From positions 1-14,480 of the forward strand of contig JAVKFF010000110.1 of NCBI GenBank assembly GCA_040226215.1: a DNA stretch of 14,480 nt. Direction: 5' to 3'. Positions 7,463 to 13,729 of the stretch are shown here, in pieces. The stretch is from JAVKFF01 sp040226215 (GTDB lineage: Bacteria > Pseudomonadota > Alphaproteobacteria > DSM-16000 > Inquilinaceae). Numbering within the stretch: position 1 is the stretch's first letter; each line of letters starts with the position of its first letter. The notes under the pieces were generated by a model that was given only the letters and a program-made list of their open reading frames with translations, ran no database searches and was not told where the DNA came from. The position numbers and the translations under genes are program-made.

Positions 7463-8224
7463 ATGGAATTGCGGGGATTGCCGGCCGTCGTCACCGGTGG
7501 CGGATCGGGCATGGGTGCGGCGACGGCGCGGGCGCTGGCGGCAGCGGGCATGAAGGTGGCGGTGGTCGACATCGCCGCCGACAAGGCCGATGCGGTAGCC
7601 GCGGAGATCGGCGGCATCGGCATGGGCGTGGACGTCACCGACGCCGCGGCGGCGACGGACGCCTTCGCGCGCGCCCGCGAGGCCCATGGTCCGGTCCGGC
7701 TGCTGGTCAATTGCGCCGGCATCGCCAGCGCCGGCCGGGTCGCCGGCCGCGACGGGCCGCATCCCCTCGACCTGTTCGAGCGCACCATCAAGGTCAACCT
7801 GATCGGCAGCTTCAACATGGCCCGGCTGGCCGCGGTGGAGATGACCGGGACCGAGGCGTTGGCCGATGGCGAGCGCGGACTGATCGTCAACACCGCCTCG
7901 GTGGCCGCCTTCGAGGGCCAGATCGGCCAGGCTGCCTATGCGGCCTCCAAGGGTGGCGTCGTCTCCATGACATTGCCGATGGCGCGCGAGCTGGCCCGGT
8001 TTGGCATCCGCGTGGTCACCATCGCGCCGGGCCTGATCGAGACGCCGATGATGGCCAACATGTCCCAGGAGGTCTACGAGAGCCTGGTGGCGACAACCTT
8101 GTTCCCGCACCGCCTCGGCCGGCCGGACGAGTATGCCAAGCTGGTCCTGGCGATCGCCGGCAATGTCATGATCAACGGCGAGACCATCCGCCTGGACGGC
8201 GCGCTGCGCATGCAGCCGAAATAA
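7463..8224 (+). CDS. SDR dehydrogenase, 3-hydroxyacyl-CoA dehydrogenase type 2 (HSD17B10-like)
   Basis: A short-chain dehydrogenase predicted to oxidise 3-hydroxyacyl-CoA to 3-ketoacyl-CoA with NAD in fatty-acid or branched-chain amino-acid breakdown. The protein is 253 aa, normal for the family. The cofactor motif is TGGGSGMG (T11-G18), followed by VDIAADK at the second strand, where an acidic residue favours NAD over NADP. Catalytic residues are N112 (IKVNLIGSF), S146 (NTASVAAFEGQIG), Y159 and K163 (YAASK). The stretches GPHPLDLFERTIKVNLIGSF, FGIRVVTIAPGLIETPMM and LDGALRMQPK are what I recall as characteristic of the HSD17B10 subgroup. GGGGAG (7448-7453) lies 9 bp upstream of the chosen ATG. 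The gene stands alone on this strand, divergent from DUF3429. Confidence 0.92.
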   Translation: MELRGLPAVVTGGGSGMGAATARALAAAGMKVAVVDIAADKADAVAAEIGGIGMGVDVTDAAAATDAFARAREAHGPVRLLVNCAGIASAGRVAGRDGPHPLDLFERTIKVNLIGSFNMARLAAVEMTGTEALADGERGLIVNTASVAAFEGQIGQAAYAASKGGVVSMTLPMARELARFGIRVVTIAPGLIETPMMANMSQEVYESLVATTLFPHRLGRPDEYAKLVLAIAGNVMINGETIRLDGALRMQPK

Positions 8225-8274
8225 CCCGCCGCACCCCGGACCGGCCGGCACTGCACGCCATCGTATGCAGCGCC

Positions 8275-8294
8275 CATGGCCGGTTCGGGCCATG
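8275..8294. terminator. Hairpin between the convergent SDR and ASCH genes
   Basis: A perfect 7-bp stem, CATGGCC/GGCCATG, encloses a 6-base loop (GGTTCG). It could be extended with mismatches through the flanking GCGCC/GCGCC bases. It lies midway between the stop codons of the two converging genes, so it could end transcription from both sides. There is no run of T on either side, so it is not a classical intrinsic terminator. Confidence 0.35.
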
Positions 8295-8326
8295 CGCCCA
8301 TCGCGGCCGGGTCGGGTACGCCTTCC

Positions 8327-8818
8327 TCAGTCCGCCAGCTCCGGTGGCCAGACCACCGTGAAGCGTTCGAAGATGGTCTCCTCGGAATCGTCGAAGGAGA
8401 GGCCGCGGCGGGCGGCGTCGCGCCGGAAATAGGCGCGATGGCCGTCGAGCCACCAGGCGAGCGTGCGGTCGCCCTCCCCCTCGTCCCAGGCGAACTGCGC
8501 GTCGACGCTGTCGAAGCGCCCGGTGCGCACCTGCGTCGTGCGGATCAGGCAGCGCGGCCTGCCCTGGCCGTCGACGACGATGGAGAGCATGCCCTCGAAG
8601 GGCATGACCGCGATCTCCGTGCTGCCGACATCGCGCAGCAGCCCGGCGGTCGCGCGCTTGGTGCCGGCGGTGACCAGGTCGGCCAGCGCGTCGGCCACTT
8701 CCACGGTGTCGCCGAACCAGAAGGCGAGCGGCGGCGTCTCGGCCCCGCCGGCCGCCAAGCGGTAGCCGTCCCAGAAGCGCCGCACCGCGTCGCGGTCGAT
8801 CATGCTGTCGTCCATCAT
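8327..8818 (-). CDS. ASCH-domain protein
   Basis: A small soluble protein of 163 aa with an ASCH domain, a PUA-like beta-barrel fold thought to bind RNA or nucleotide-type ligands. The recognisable block is ADLVTAGTKRATAGLL (residues ~46-60), holding the G52-x-K54-x-x-T57 pattern typical of the family. It is preceded by FWDGYRLA and PLAFWFGDT, and the C-terminal part includes RTTQVRTGRFDSVDAQFAWDE-like residues. The gene starts 2 bp after the cyclase stop codon, and its GGAG (8827-8830) lies inside the cyclase coding end, so translation is probably coupled. Double ATG codons (8818 and 8815) leave a one-residue ambiguity. The biological role is unknown, as for most ASCH proteins. The tight link to a cyclase is notable. 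Confidence 0.87.
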   Translation of the reverse strand: MMDDSMIDRDAVRRFWDGYRLAAGGAETPPLAFWFGDTVEVADALADLVTAGTKRATAGLLRDVGSTEIAVMPFEGMLSIVVDGQGRPRCLIRTTQVRTGRFDSVDAQFAWDEGEGDRTLAWWLDGHRAYFRRDAARRGLSFDDSEETIFERFTVVWPPELAD

Positions 8819-8820
8819 CG

Positions 8821-11046
8821 CTATTTCTCCGTCGCCACGAAGACGCCGTCCCAGTCCGCCGGCGGCGGGTCGGCACGGGCGCTGCGAATACGCTCCGCAT
8901 AGAGGTCGTAGAGCAGGTCGAGGCCGAGCGACAGCCCATCCGCCAGGCCGCGCGCCTCCGCCACGTGGTCGAGCGCTGCCGCCCAGCCCTGGCCGCGATA
9001 GGCGGCGAGCATCGCCTCGTGGCAGTCGCGCAGGCGGGTGAACGCGGGCGTGACCATGGCCGTGTCGCCGATCACGGTGAACACCCGCGCCGGCGCGAAC
9101 TTGCCCTTCACCCGGATCAGGTCGAGCTCGAGCAGGGCCCAGTCGGCGATCGCCTTGGCGGTCTCCTCGCCGACCACCAGGTCGACGCCGAAGGTCTTCG
9201 ACTGGCCCTCCAGACGCGAGGCCAGGTTGACGGTGTCGCCCAGCACCGAATAGTCGAAGCGCTGCTCGGAGCCGAAATTGCCCACCGTGGCCGGGCCGGT
9301 GTTGATGCCGATGCCGATGCGCACCTGGCCGTCCAGACCGGCCAGCGCCTCGGCGTCCTGGTTGAAGGCGACCAGGCGGCGGCGCATCTCCAGCGCGGCA
9401 TCGCAGGCATGCCGGGCGTGGTTCGGCAGTTCCAGGGGCGCGTTCCAGAACGCCATGATGGCGTCGCCCATATACTTGTCGATGGTGCCCTGGGCGCTGA
9501 GGATTGCGTCGGTCATCGGCGTCAGGAAGCGGTTGAGGAAGCGCGCCAGGGACTGCGGATCGAGTTTCTCCGACAGGGTCGTGAAGCCGCGGATGTCGCA
9601 GAACAGCACCGAGACGTCGCGGCTCTCCCCGCCGAGCACCAGCCGCGAGGGATCCTCCGCCAGACGGTTGACCAGCTCCGGCGCCAGGTACTGGCTGAAC
9701 GCGCGGCGCACGCGCACCTTGTCGCGGTCGGTGCGGATGAAGGTCAGCAGCGTCAGCACGATGTAGAGTGAGAGCGCGGTCAGCGACGGTCCGACCGGAT
9801 CCAGCAGGAACAGCTCCACGCTGTACGCGTACCAGGAGCCGCCGACGGCCAGCAGGACGCTGACGCCGCCGATCAGCGCGCTGGTCAGGGCCCCGGCCCG
9901 GGGCAGCGCCACCACCAGCACCAGCCCCATCACCAGCAGGGTCAGCAGTTCCGCTCCGTCGGCCCAGTCCGGCCGGATCAGGTAGTGCTCGGTGAGGATC
10001 TGCTCGATCACCTGGGCGTGGATGGTCACCCCGGGCTCGAAGGGGTTGAGCGGCGTTGCCCGCAGATCCTGGAGCCCGGCCGCGGTCGCTCCCACCAGCA
10101 CCAGATGGCCTTCCAGCAGCGCCCGCAGCTCGGGATCGCTGGGGTCGCTGCGCATCACCCGCCAGGCCGGCACGAAGCGCTCCGGCACATGCTCGGTGTA
10201 GTGGACGTAGAAGCCGCCATCGCCGGTGGTCGGCACCTCGAACGGGCCGACGCGCAGGGCCACGAGCTGGGGATCGACGTCGCCGCCGGCCTCGCCCGAG
10301 GCATCGGTGGCCCGCGTCACATAGGTGCTGGCGCCGAGCGCCACCCGCAACGTCTCCACGCCCAGGGTCGGCGTCACCGTGCCGTCGACCTCGAGCAGCA
10401 GCGGCACCTGGCGGATGGTGCCGCCCAGGCCCGCCCGGGCCACCGCCAGGGCAGCGGTGCCGGCGACCACGCCCTCCAGCAGCGGCACCGGCGTGGTGGC
10501 GCCGGCGAAGGCCGGAATGATGCCGACGGGGGAGGAACCGGCATGGGCGAAACCGGCGGGAATGCGCGGCAGCGCGGCCGTCGATTCCGGGATCGGCGCG
10601 AAGCCCAGCACCGTCGGGACGTTCCGGATGGCGACCGAGAGAATGGTGTCGGGATCCGGCAGCCGGGCCAGCGCCTCCAGGCTGTCCTCGCGGAGGTCGT
10701 AGTCGCGCCACTGCTCGATCAGCTGCTGCGGCGCCGTGCGATCCGGCTCGGAGAAGACCACGTCGAAGCCGATGGCCGCGACCCCGAAGGCGCGCAACTG
10801 GTCGACCAGGTTGGCGACCTCGATGCGGCCCCAGGGCCACTGGCCGACCGCCTGCATGCTGGCGTCGTCGAGGGCGATGATGCGCACCGGCACCGGCTCG
10901 TAGTCGCGCGGATCGAGCAGCTGGTAGAAGTCGAAGACGCTGGCACGCAGGGCCGACAGCGGGGCGGGGTCGACGGCGCGCAGGGCAAGCAGGAGGGCGA
11001 GCAGCACTGCGCCGACCAGCGTATCGAACAGCCGCAATCGACGCAC
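8821..11046 (-). CDS. CHASE2-domain membrane adenylate cyclase
   Basis: A sensor cyclase of 741 aa predicted to convert ATP to cAMP in response to an extracytoplasmic cue. Helix 1 is at ~7-24. A CHASE2 sensor domain faces the periplasm (~28-350) and includes VRIIALDDASMQAVGQWPWGR, AIGFDVVFSEPD and LVGATAAGLQDLRATP segments. Three further helices follow (~364-381, 385-402, 417-436), then the linker RAFSQYLAPELVNRL. The catalytic domain (~475-660) is complete: metal aspartates D484 (FCDIRGFTTLSEKL) and D528, K524 (DKYMGDAIMAFW), S in DYSVLGD at the adenine-contact position, N607 and transition-state R611 (NLASRLEG). A ~75-residue extension follows. The start is GTG at 11046: an in-frame TGA lies upstream and GAGGGAG is 7 bp before it. 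It sits 149 bp after the FecR gene at 11196 and is coupled to the ASCH gene. Confidence 0.95.
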   Translation of the reverse strand: MRRLRLFDTLVGAVLLALLLALRAVDPAPLSALRASVFDFYQLLDPRDYEPVPVRIIALDDASMQAVGQWPWGRIEVANLVDQLRAFGVAAIGFDVVFSEPDRTAPQQLIEQWRDYDLREDSLEALARLPDPDTILSVAIRNVPTVLGFAPIPESTAALPRIPAGFAHAGSSPVGIIPAFAGATTPVPLLEGVVAGTAALAVARAGLGGTIRQVPLLLEVDGTVTPTLGVETLRVALGASTYVTRATDASGEAGGDVDPQLVALRVGPFEVPTTGDGGFYVHYTEHVPERFVPAWRVMRSDPSDPELRALLEGHLVLVGATAAGLQDLRATPLNPFEPGVTIHAQVIEQILTEHYLIRPDWADGAELLTLLVMGLVLVVALPRAGALTSALIGGVSVLLAVGGSWYAYSVELFLLDPVGPSLTALSLYIVLTLLTFIRTDRDKVRVRRAFSQYLAPELVNRLAEDPSRLVLGGESRDVSVLFCDIRGFTTLSEKLDPQSLARFLNRFLTPMTDAILSAQGTIDKYMGDAIMAFWNAPLELPNHARHACDAALEMRRRLVAFNQDAEALAGLDGQVRIGIGINTGPATVGNFGSEQRFDYSVLGDTVNLASRLEGQSKTFGVDLVVGEETAKAIADWALLELDLIRVKGKFAPARVFTVIGDTAMVTPAFTRLRDCHEAMLAAYRGQGWAAALDHVAEARGLADGLSLGLDLLYDLYAERIRSARADPPPADWDGVFVATEK

Positions 11047-11195
11047 GCGTCGGCTCCCTCTTCGTGGTCAGTCGATCTTCATCAGCCCGTCGTCATCGGG
11101 TCGCACGCCCGAGCCTTCACACTGCCTTCGCCGGCACCGCCTTGCCTAGAGTCAAAGACCCCGCGGCATCGATCGGGAGCGAGAAACAACGGGAG

Positions 11196-12104
11196 CTAGA
11201 AGCAGTAGCCGTCGCAGTCGTCGTCGTCATCGGGCGGCGGGGGTGGTGGCGGCGGCGGGGTCGGATCGTCCTCGTCATCATTACCGCCGCCGCCGACCTG
11301 CACGATGCCGCAATAGGAATCCTGGTCGGCCTCGGCCGAACCGGCGCTGTCATTGCGGCCGCAGAGATGGCGCAGCGGCTCCTGCTCCAGCAGCGCCAGC
11401 AGTTCCGCCAGGTCGACGAACCCCCGATTGCCGCCCTGGCGCAGGAAGAGCGCGAGTTCGTCGAGCGGGTAGTCGAGGCCGAACTGGGTCAGCAGCGGCG
11501 GAAACCCGCCCACCGGCAGCGTCCCCACCTGCGGCTCGGCGCCGGGAAACGGCACGTAGAGATACTGCCCGGCGCTGGCCAGCACGCCGTCGATCTCGCC
11601 CGCCCCGTCCAGCACCCGCACGATCGCCCAGAAGCCATTCGTCAGCACCTCGACGATGGTGCCGCGAATGCCCAGCGTGGCCGGCGGGGTGTGGATGGCG
11701 ATGTCGTCCTCGGGCAGGAAGCCGGAAGCGAAGCGCAGCACGCCGCGCGACAGGGTGACGTCGAGTCCGGGCGTGGCGTCGGGGTCGTAGACGAAGCGGT
11801 CGAGCACGACCTCGCTGCCCGGGCCGACCGTCAACTCGGCCCCGTCGATGAACAGCAGCCGCAGGCCGCCGGTCGCGGCGGTGCCGACCAGGTCCTCGGC
11901 GAAGACGGGATCCTCGACGGTCAGGTCGCGGCGTTCGGCCAGCCCGGACGGACTGCGAAAAGCGGAGGTCTCGACCCGGCTCGCCGCGCCGACGGCACCT
12001 TGCAGGCTTGTCGCGGCCTGGTCCTGGCCGGTCGCGGCGTCGGGATGCAACGCCAGGGCCGCGAGCGCGACCAGCGCACCCGAAACCAGGCGGGGAACTT
12101 TCAT
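11196..12104 (-). CDS. Exported FecR-domain protein 1 (proximal to cyclase)
   Basis: A 302-aa protein with an N-terminal signal peptide (basic MKVPR, hydrophobic LVSGALVALAALAL, probable cleavage near residue 24-26) and no later membrane helix. It is therefore probably periplasmic or surface-exposed. Residues ~60-165 form a FecR-like domain: GLRLLFIDGAELTVGPGSEV, LSRGVLRFASG and the hallmark HTPPATLGIRGTIVEV. This is not the classical cytoplasmic-anchored FecR architecture, and no FecI sigma factor is nearby. The C-terminus has a two-cysteine motif (C248-C265) shared with the neighbouring paralogue. It ends with a Gly/Asp linker, nine prolines (283-291), five aspartates and CDGYCF (C297, C301). 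GAGG stands 10 bp before the ATG. It lies between its paralogue and the CHASE2 cyclase on the same strand, and is probably a partner or signal sensor for it (inference). Confidence 0.88.
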   Translation of the reverse strand: MKVPRLVSGALVALAALALHPDAATGQDQAATSLQGAVGAASRVETSAFRSPSGLAERRDLTVEDPVFAEDLVGTAATGGLRLLFIDGAELTVGPGSEVVLDRFVYDPDATPGLDVTLSRGVLRFASGFLPEDDIAIHTPPATLGIRGTIVEVLTNGFWAIVRVLDGAGEIDGVLASAGQYLYVPFPGAEPQVGTLPVGGFPPLLTQFGLDYPLDELALFLRQGGNRGFVDLAELLALLEQEPLRHLCGRNDSAGSAEADQDSYCGIVQVGGGGNDDEDDPTPPPPPPPPPDDDDDCDGYCF

Positions 12105-12157
12105 GGGAACGGATCCTCGGGTCTGTACGGCTCGACGGGGCAGCGCTTGATTACCAT

Positions 12158-12172
12158 GTGTCGCGCCGACAC
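12158..12172. promoter_or_regulatory. Perfect hyphenated palindrome upstream of FecR gene 1
   Basis: GTGTCG-CGC-CGACAC has perfect 6-bp arms around a 3-bp centre, 54 bp before the ATG at 12104. Its size and position suit a dimeric repressor or activator. I cannot assign a regulator, and no firm -35/-10 pair was seen. It may mean that FecR gene 1 and the cyclase have their own promoter. Confidence 0.4.
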
Positions 12173-12259
12173 TAGCATATGCCTTCGACCACGATCATCC
12201 GCAAATGCGGGCGATGCGCGCACGCGCCGATCGCGCGGACAGTCCGGCGGCTGTCGGTT

Positions 12260-12304
12260 CTGGTTGCAGTCGCCCTAGTTGTAGTCGCCCTAGTTGTAAT
12301 CGCC
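12260..12304. repeat. Three 15-bp tandem repeats spanning the stop codon of FecR gene 2
   Basis: Units are 12260-12274, 12275-12289 and 12290-12304. Read on the minus strand each encodes Gly-Asp-Tyr/Cys-Asn plus a stop or Gln codon (for example GGCGACTACAACTAG). The first two units in reading order both contain an in-frame TAG. The third reads GDCNQ with the stop changed to CAG. The real stop of FecR gene 2 is in the first unit, at 12290-12292, and the frame has a second stop 15 bp later. Confidence 0.85.
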
Positions 12305-13246
12305 GGTGTCGTCGCGGGGCGGGCGCTCCGGTTCCGGCGGGTTGTCGTTGGGCTGCGGCAGTTCCTCGGGCGTGCAATAGGCGCTCCAGGCAATCGCCTG
12401 CGAGCCCGCGGTGGCGGCGCGGCCGCAGAAGCTCGAGAAATCCGTCAGCGCGCCGGGTCCGATGGCCGGGATGCCGGCGAAATCCTCGTAGCGGACGAAC
12501 GGGGTGCGGGCGACCAGGTTCAGGAAGATGCTGGCGTCGAACGGCCCCAATTCGAGGCCGAGTTCGGCGACCAGCTGCGGGATCGGCCGGTCCACAGTGC
12601 CGGTGATGACCGGGGAGGTGGCGCTCGCCACGAAGGCCCAGCCGGTGGTGATCAGCGCGCTGCTCGTCCCGGCGGCATTGCCGATTTCCACCGCGCCGGA
12701 CTGCAGGCGGAACAGCGACCGGCCGACGGCGTCCACATAGGTGTCGACCACGGTGCCGCGCACGCCCAGCGACGCCACGGGCGTGACGATGCGCACACCG
12801 CCTTCCGGCATCACGCCCGAGGCGAAGCGCTTGATGCCGGGGTTGAGGCCGCTGGCGAAGGCCGAGGCGCGGCCGGGGTCGAAGACGAACTGGTCGAGCG
12901 CCACCTCCGCATCCGGCCCCACCGTCAACGTGGTGCCGTCGAGGAAGGTGACATAGAGCCCGCCGCCCGGCGCGGTGCCGACGAAATCGCGGGTGAAGAC
13001 CGGGTCGCGGAGCGCCAAGTCGACCGGCGTTCCCGCCTGCGCCCGGCGGTAGGCCGAAATGTCCACATAGGTCGCCGCGCCGATGGCCGTGCCGGACTGC
13101 GCCGGTGCCTCGCGCGACTGTGCCAGGGAGACCGCGATCAGCGCGGCGAGCCCCAGCGCGACGGTGCGGCGCCGGGTTCCGGCCCGTACCGCCTCGGGCG
13201 GTGTCGTGCCGGTCCAGGTCGCCATTCTGCGCGTTGCAGCCTGCAT
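12290..13246 (-). CDS. Exported FecR-domain protein 2 (first gene of the FecR-CHASE2 cluster)
   Basis: A 318-aa paralogue of the downstream FecR protein. It has a long basic n-region, a hydrophobic segment VALGLAALIAVSLA (~29-42) and a probable signal cleavage after APA-Q (residue 49), so it is predicted to be exported. The TRRRTVALG stretch before the hydrophobic core vaguely resembles a Tat signal. The FecR-like domain (~80-180) contains GGLYVTFLDGTTLTVGPDAEV, IKRFASGVMPEGG and TPVASLGVRGTVVDTYV, aligning block by block with its neighbour. C274 and C291 form the shared CGR-x3-AGS-x7-YC motif. The tail is Pro/Glu/Arg-rich and ends DDTGDYN. The ATG at 13246 has an excellent AGGAGGTCA site 5-7 bp upstream, which decides the start over more upstream codons. 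A CRP-like palindrome lies ~110 bp upstream. A 185-bp gap separates it from FecR gene 1. Confidence 0.88.
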   Translation of the reverse strand: MQAATRRMATWTGTTPPEAVRAGTRRRTVALGLAALIAVSLAQSREAPAQSGTAIGAATYVDISAYRRAQAGTPVDLALRDPVFTRDFVGTAPGGGLYVTFLDGTTLTVGPDAEVALDQFVFDPGRASAFASGLNPGIKRFASGVMPEGGVRIVTPVASLGVRGTVVDTYVDAVGRSLFRLQSGAVEIGNAAGTSSALITTGWAFVASATSPVITGTVDRPIPQLVAELGLELGPFDASIFLNLVARTPFVRYEDFAGIPAIGPGALTDFSSFCGRAATAGSQAIAWSAYCTPEELPQPNDNPPEPERPPRDDTGDYN

Positions 13247-13328
13247 CGGTTGACCTCCTGACGTGAATCCGGTCGCTGAGGACGGCCGTGCCTGGCGCGC
13301 CCCTGCCCTCCGGTCCATTCGTGCCGGA

Positions 13329-13356
13329 GGTTTACACGCTCCCGGAGCGTGACCAA
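13329..13356 (-). promoter_or_regulatory. Tentative promoter for FecR gene 2
   Basis: On the minus strand TTGGTC (13356-13351) and TAAACC (13334-13329) are separated by 16 bp. Both hexamers are weak matches to sigma-70. If real, transcription would start near 13322, and the CRP-like site would be centred at -41.5, the class II activator position. The fit of spacing is suggestive, but the -10 element is poor, as would suit an activator-dependent promoter. Confidence 0.35.
13336..13350. promoter_or_regulatory. Perfect hyphenated palindrome in the divergent promoter region
   Basis: ACGCTCC-C-GGAGCGT has perfect 7-bp arms around one base, inside the spacer of the proposed FecR gene 2 promoter and touching the CRP-like region. 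It could be a repressor operator or a stable hairpin in a leader RNA. Confidence 0.4.
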
Positions 13357-13372
13357 GTGATGTTTGTCACGC
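13347..13372. promoter_or_regulatory. CRP/FNR-type binding site candidate (GTGA-N6-TCAC)
   Basis: GTGA (13357-13360), six bases TGTTTG, then TCAC (13367-13370) make a perfect core of the CRP consensus TGTGA-N6-TCACA; the outer bases (A and G) do not match. A second, wider inverted repeat, GCGTGAC-N12-GTCACGC (13347-13353 and 13366-13372), shares the right half. The site lies between FecR gene 2 and the small gene at 13429, so it could serve either. With two adenylate cyclases in the window, cAMP-dependent control is plausible. Confidence 0.5.
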
Positions 13373-13428
13373 GCCCGGCCGATTGGGCGTCGAAGCGGGC
13401 GCGGGCTTTGTCCGAAAGGAGGCAAGCC

Positions 13429-13674
13429 ATGAACCAGTCGGAATTTGCCCGTTTGATCGCGCTGGAGGACGACGCGCTCAACGCCGTCCTCACCTCGCTG
13501 CTCAGCCGGCCGGCCCGCGAGGCCACCGCGAAATCCGACGACGAGGGCCAGCTCGACATCAACGAGGTGCGCAAGGACCCCGATCTCGGCCGCATGTGGG
13601 TCAAGGGCCATGTCGGCGAGGATGCCTTCGCGGCGACGATCTCGCCGGCCCGGGTCGAGGTGCGGCCAGCCTGA
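13429..13674 (+). CDS. Small protein of unknown function
   Basis: An 81-aa predicted soluble protein; I recognise no family. It is fairly acidic, begins MNQSEFARLIALEDDALNAV (probably helical) and has a central Asp/Glu-rich patch (KSDDEGQLDINEV). It ends in a more hydrophobic segment, without signal peptide, membrane helix or cysteine. The start is strongly supported by AAAGGAGG (13415-13422) 6 bp before the ATG, which is the main reason for calling it a gene. The frame could be read from a GTG at 13288, but that lacks such a site. It is divergent from FecR gene 2 and shares its regulatory region. It converges on the thioesterase gene with a 55-bp spacer. Confidence 0.65.
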   Translation: MNQSEFARLIALEDDALNAVLTSLLSRPAREATAKSDDEGQLDINEVRKDPDLGRMWVKGHVGEDAFAATISPARVEVRPA

Positions 13675-13729
13675 TCGCCAGCCTGACCGCCAACCTCACC
13701 GGGCGCCTGGTGCCGCCGCGCGGATCCCG

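Noticed and set aside
8327..10840. An 837-codon minus-strand open frame that could look like one giant fusion gene
   Set aside because: Only its last 163 codons (ASCH protein) are real. The rest is an Arg/Pro/Gly-rich alternative frame of the CHASE2 cyclase, which has all catalytic motifs in its own frame.
11047..11195. A TTGACT string (minus strand) as promoter for the CHASE2 cyclase
   Set aside because: No acceptable -10 hexamer follows at 16-18 bp, and the gene may be read from upstream promoters.
11196..13246. A classical FecI-FecR-FecA iron-citrate signalling locus
   Set aside because: There is no ECF sigma factor or TonB-dependent receptor in the window. The FecR proteins have cleavable-looking signal peptides and no cytoplasmic anti-sigma segment.
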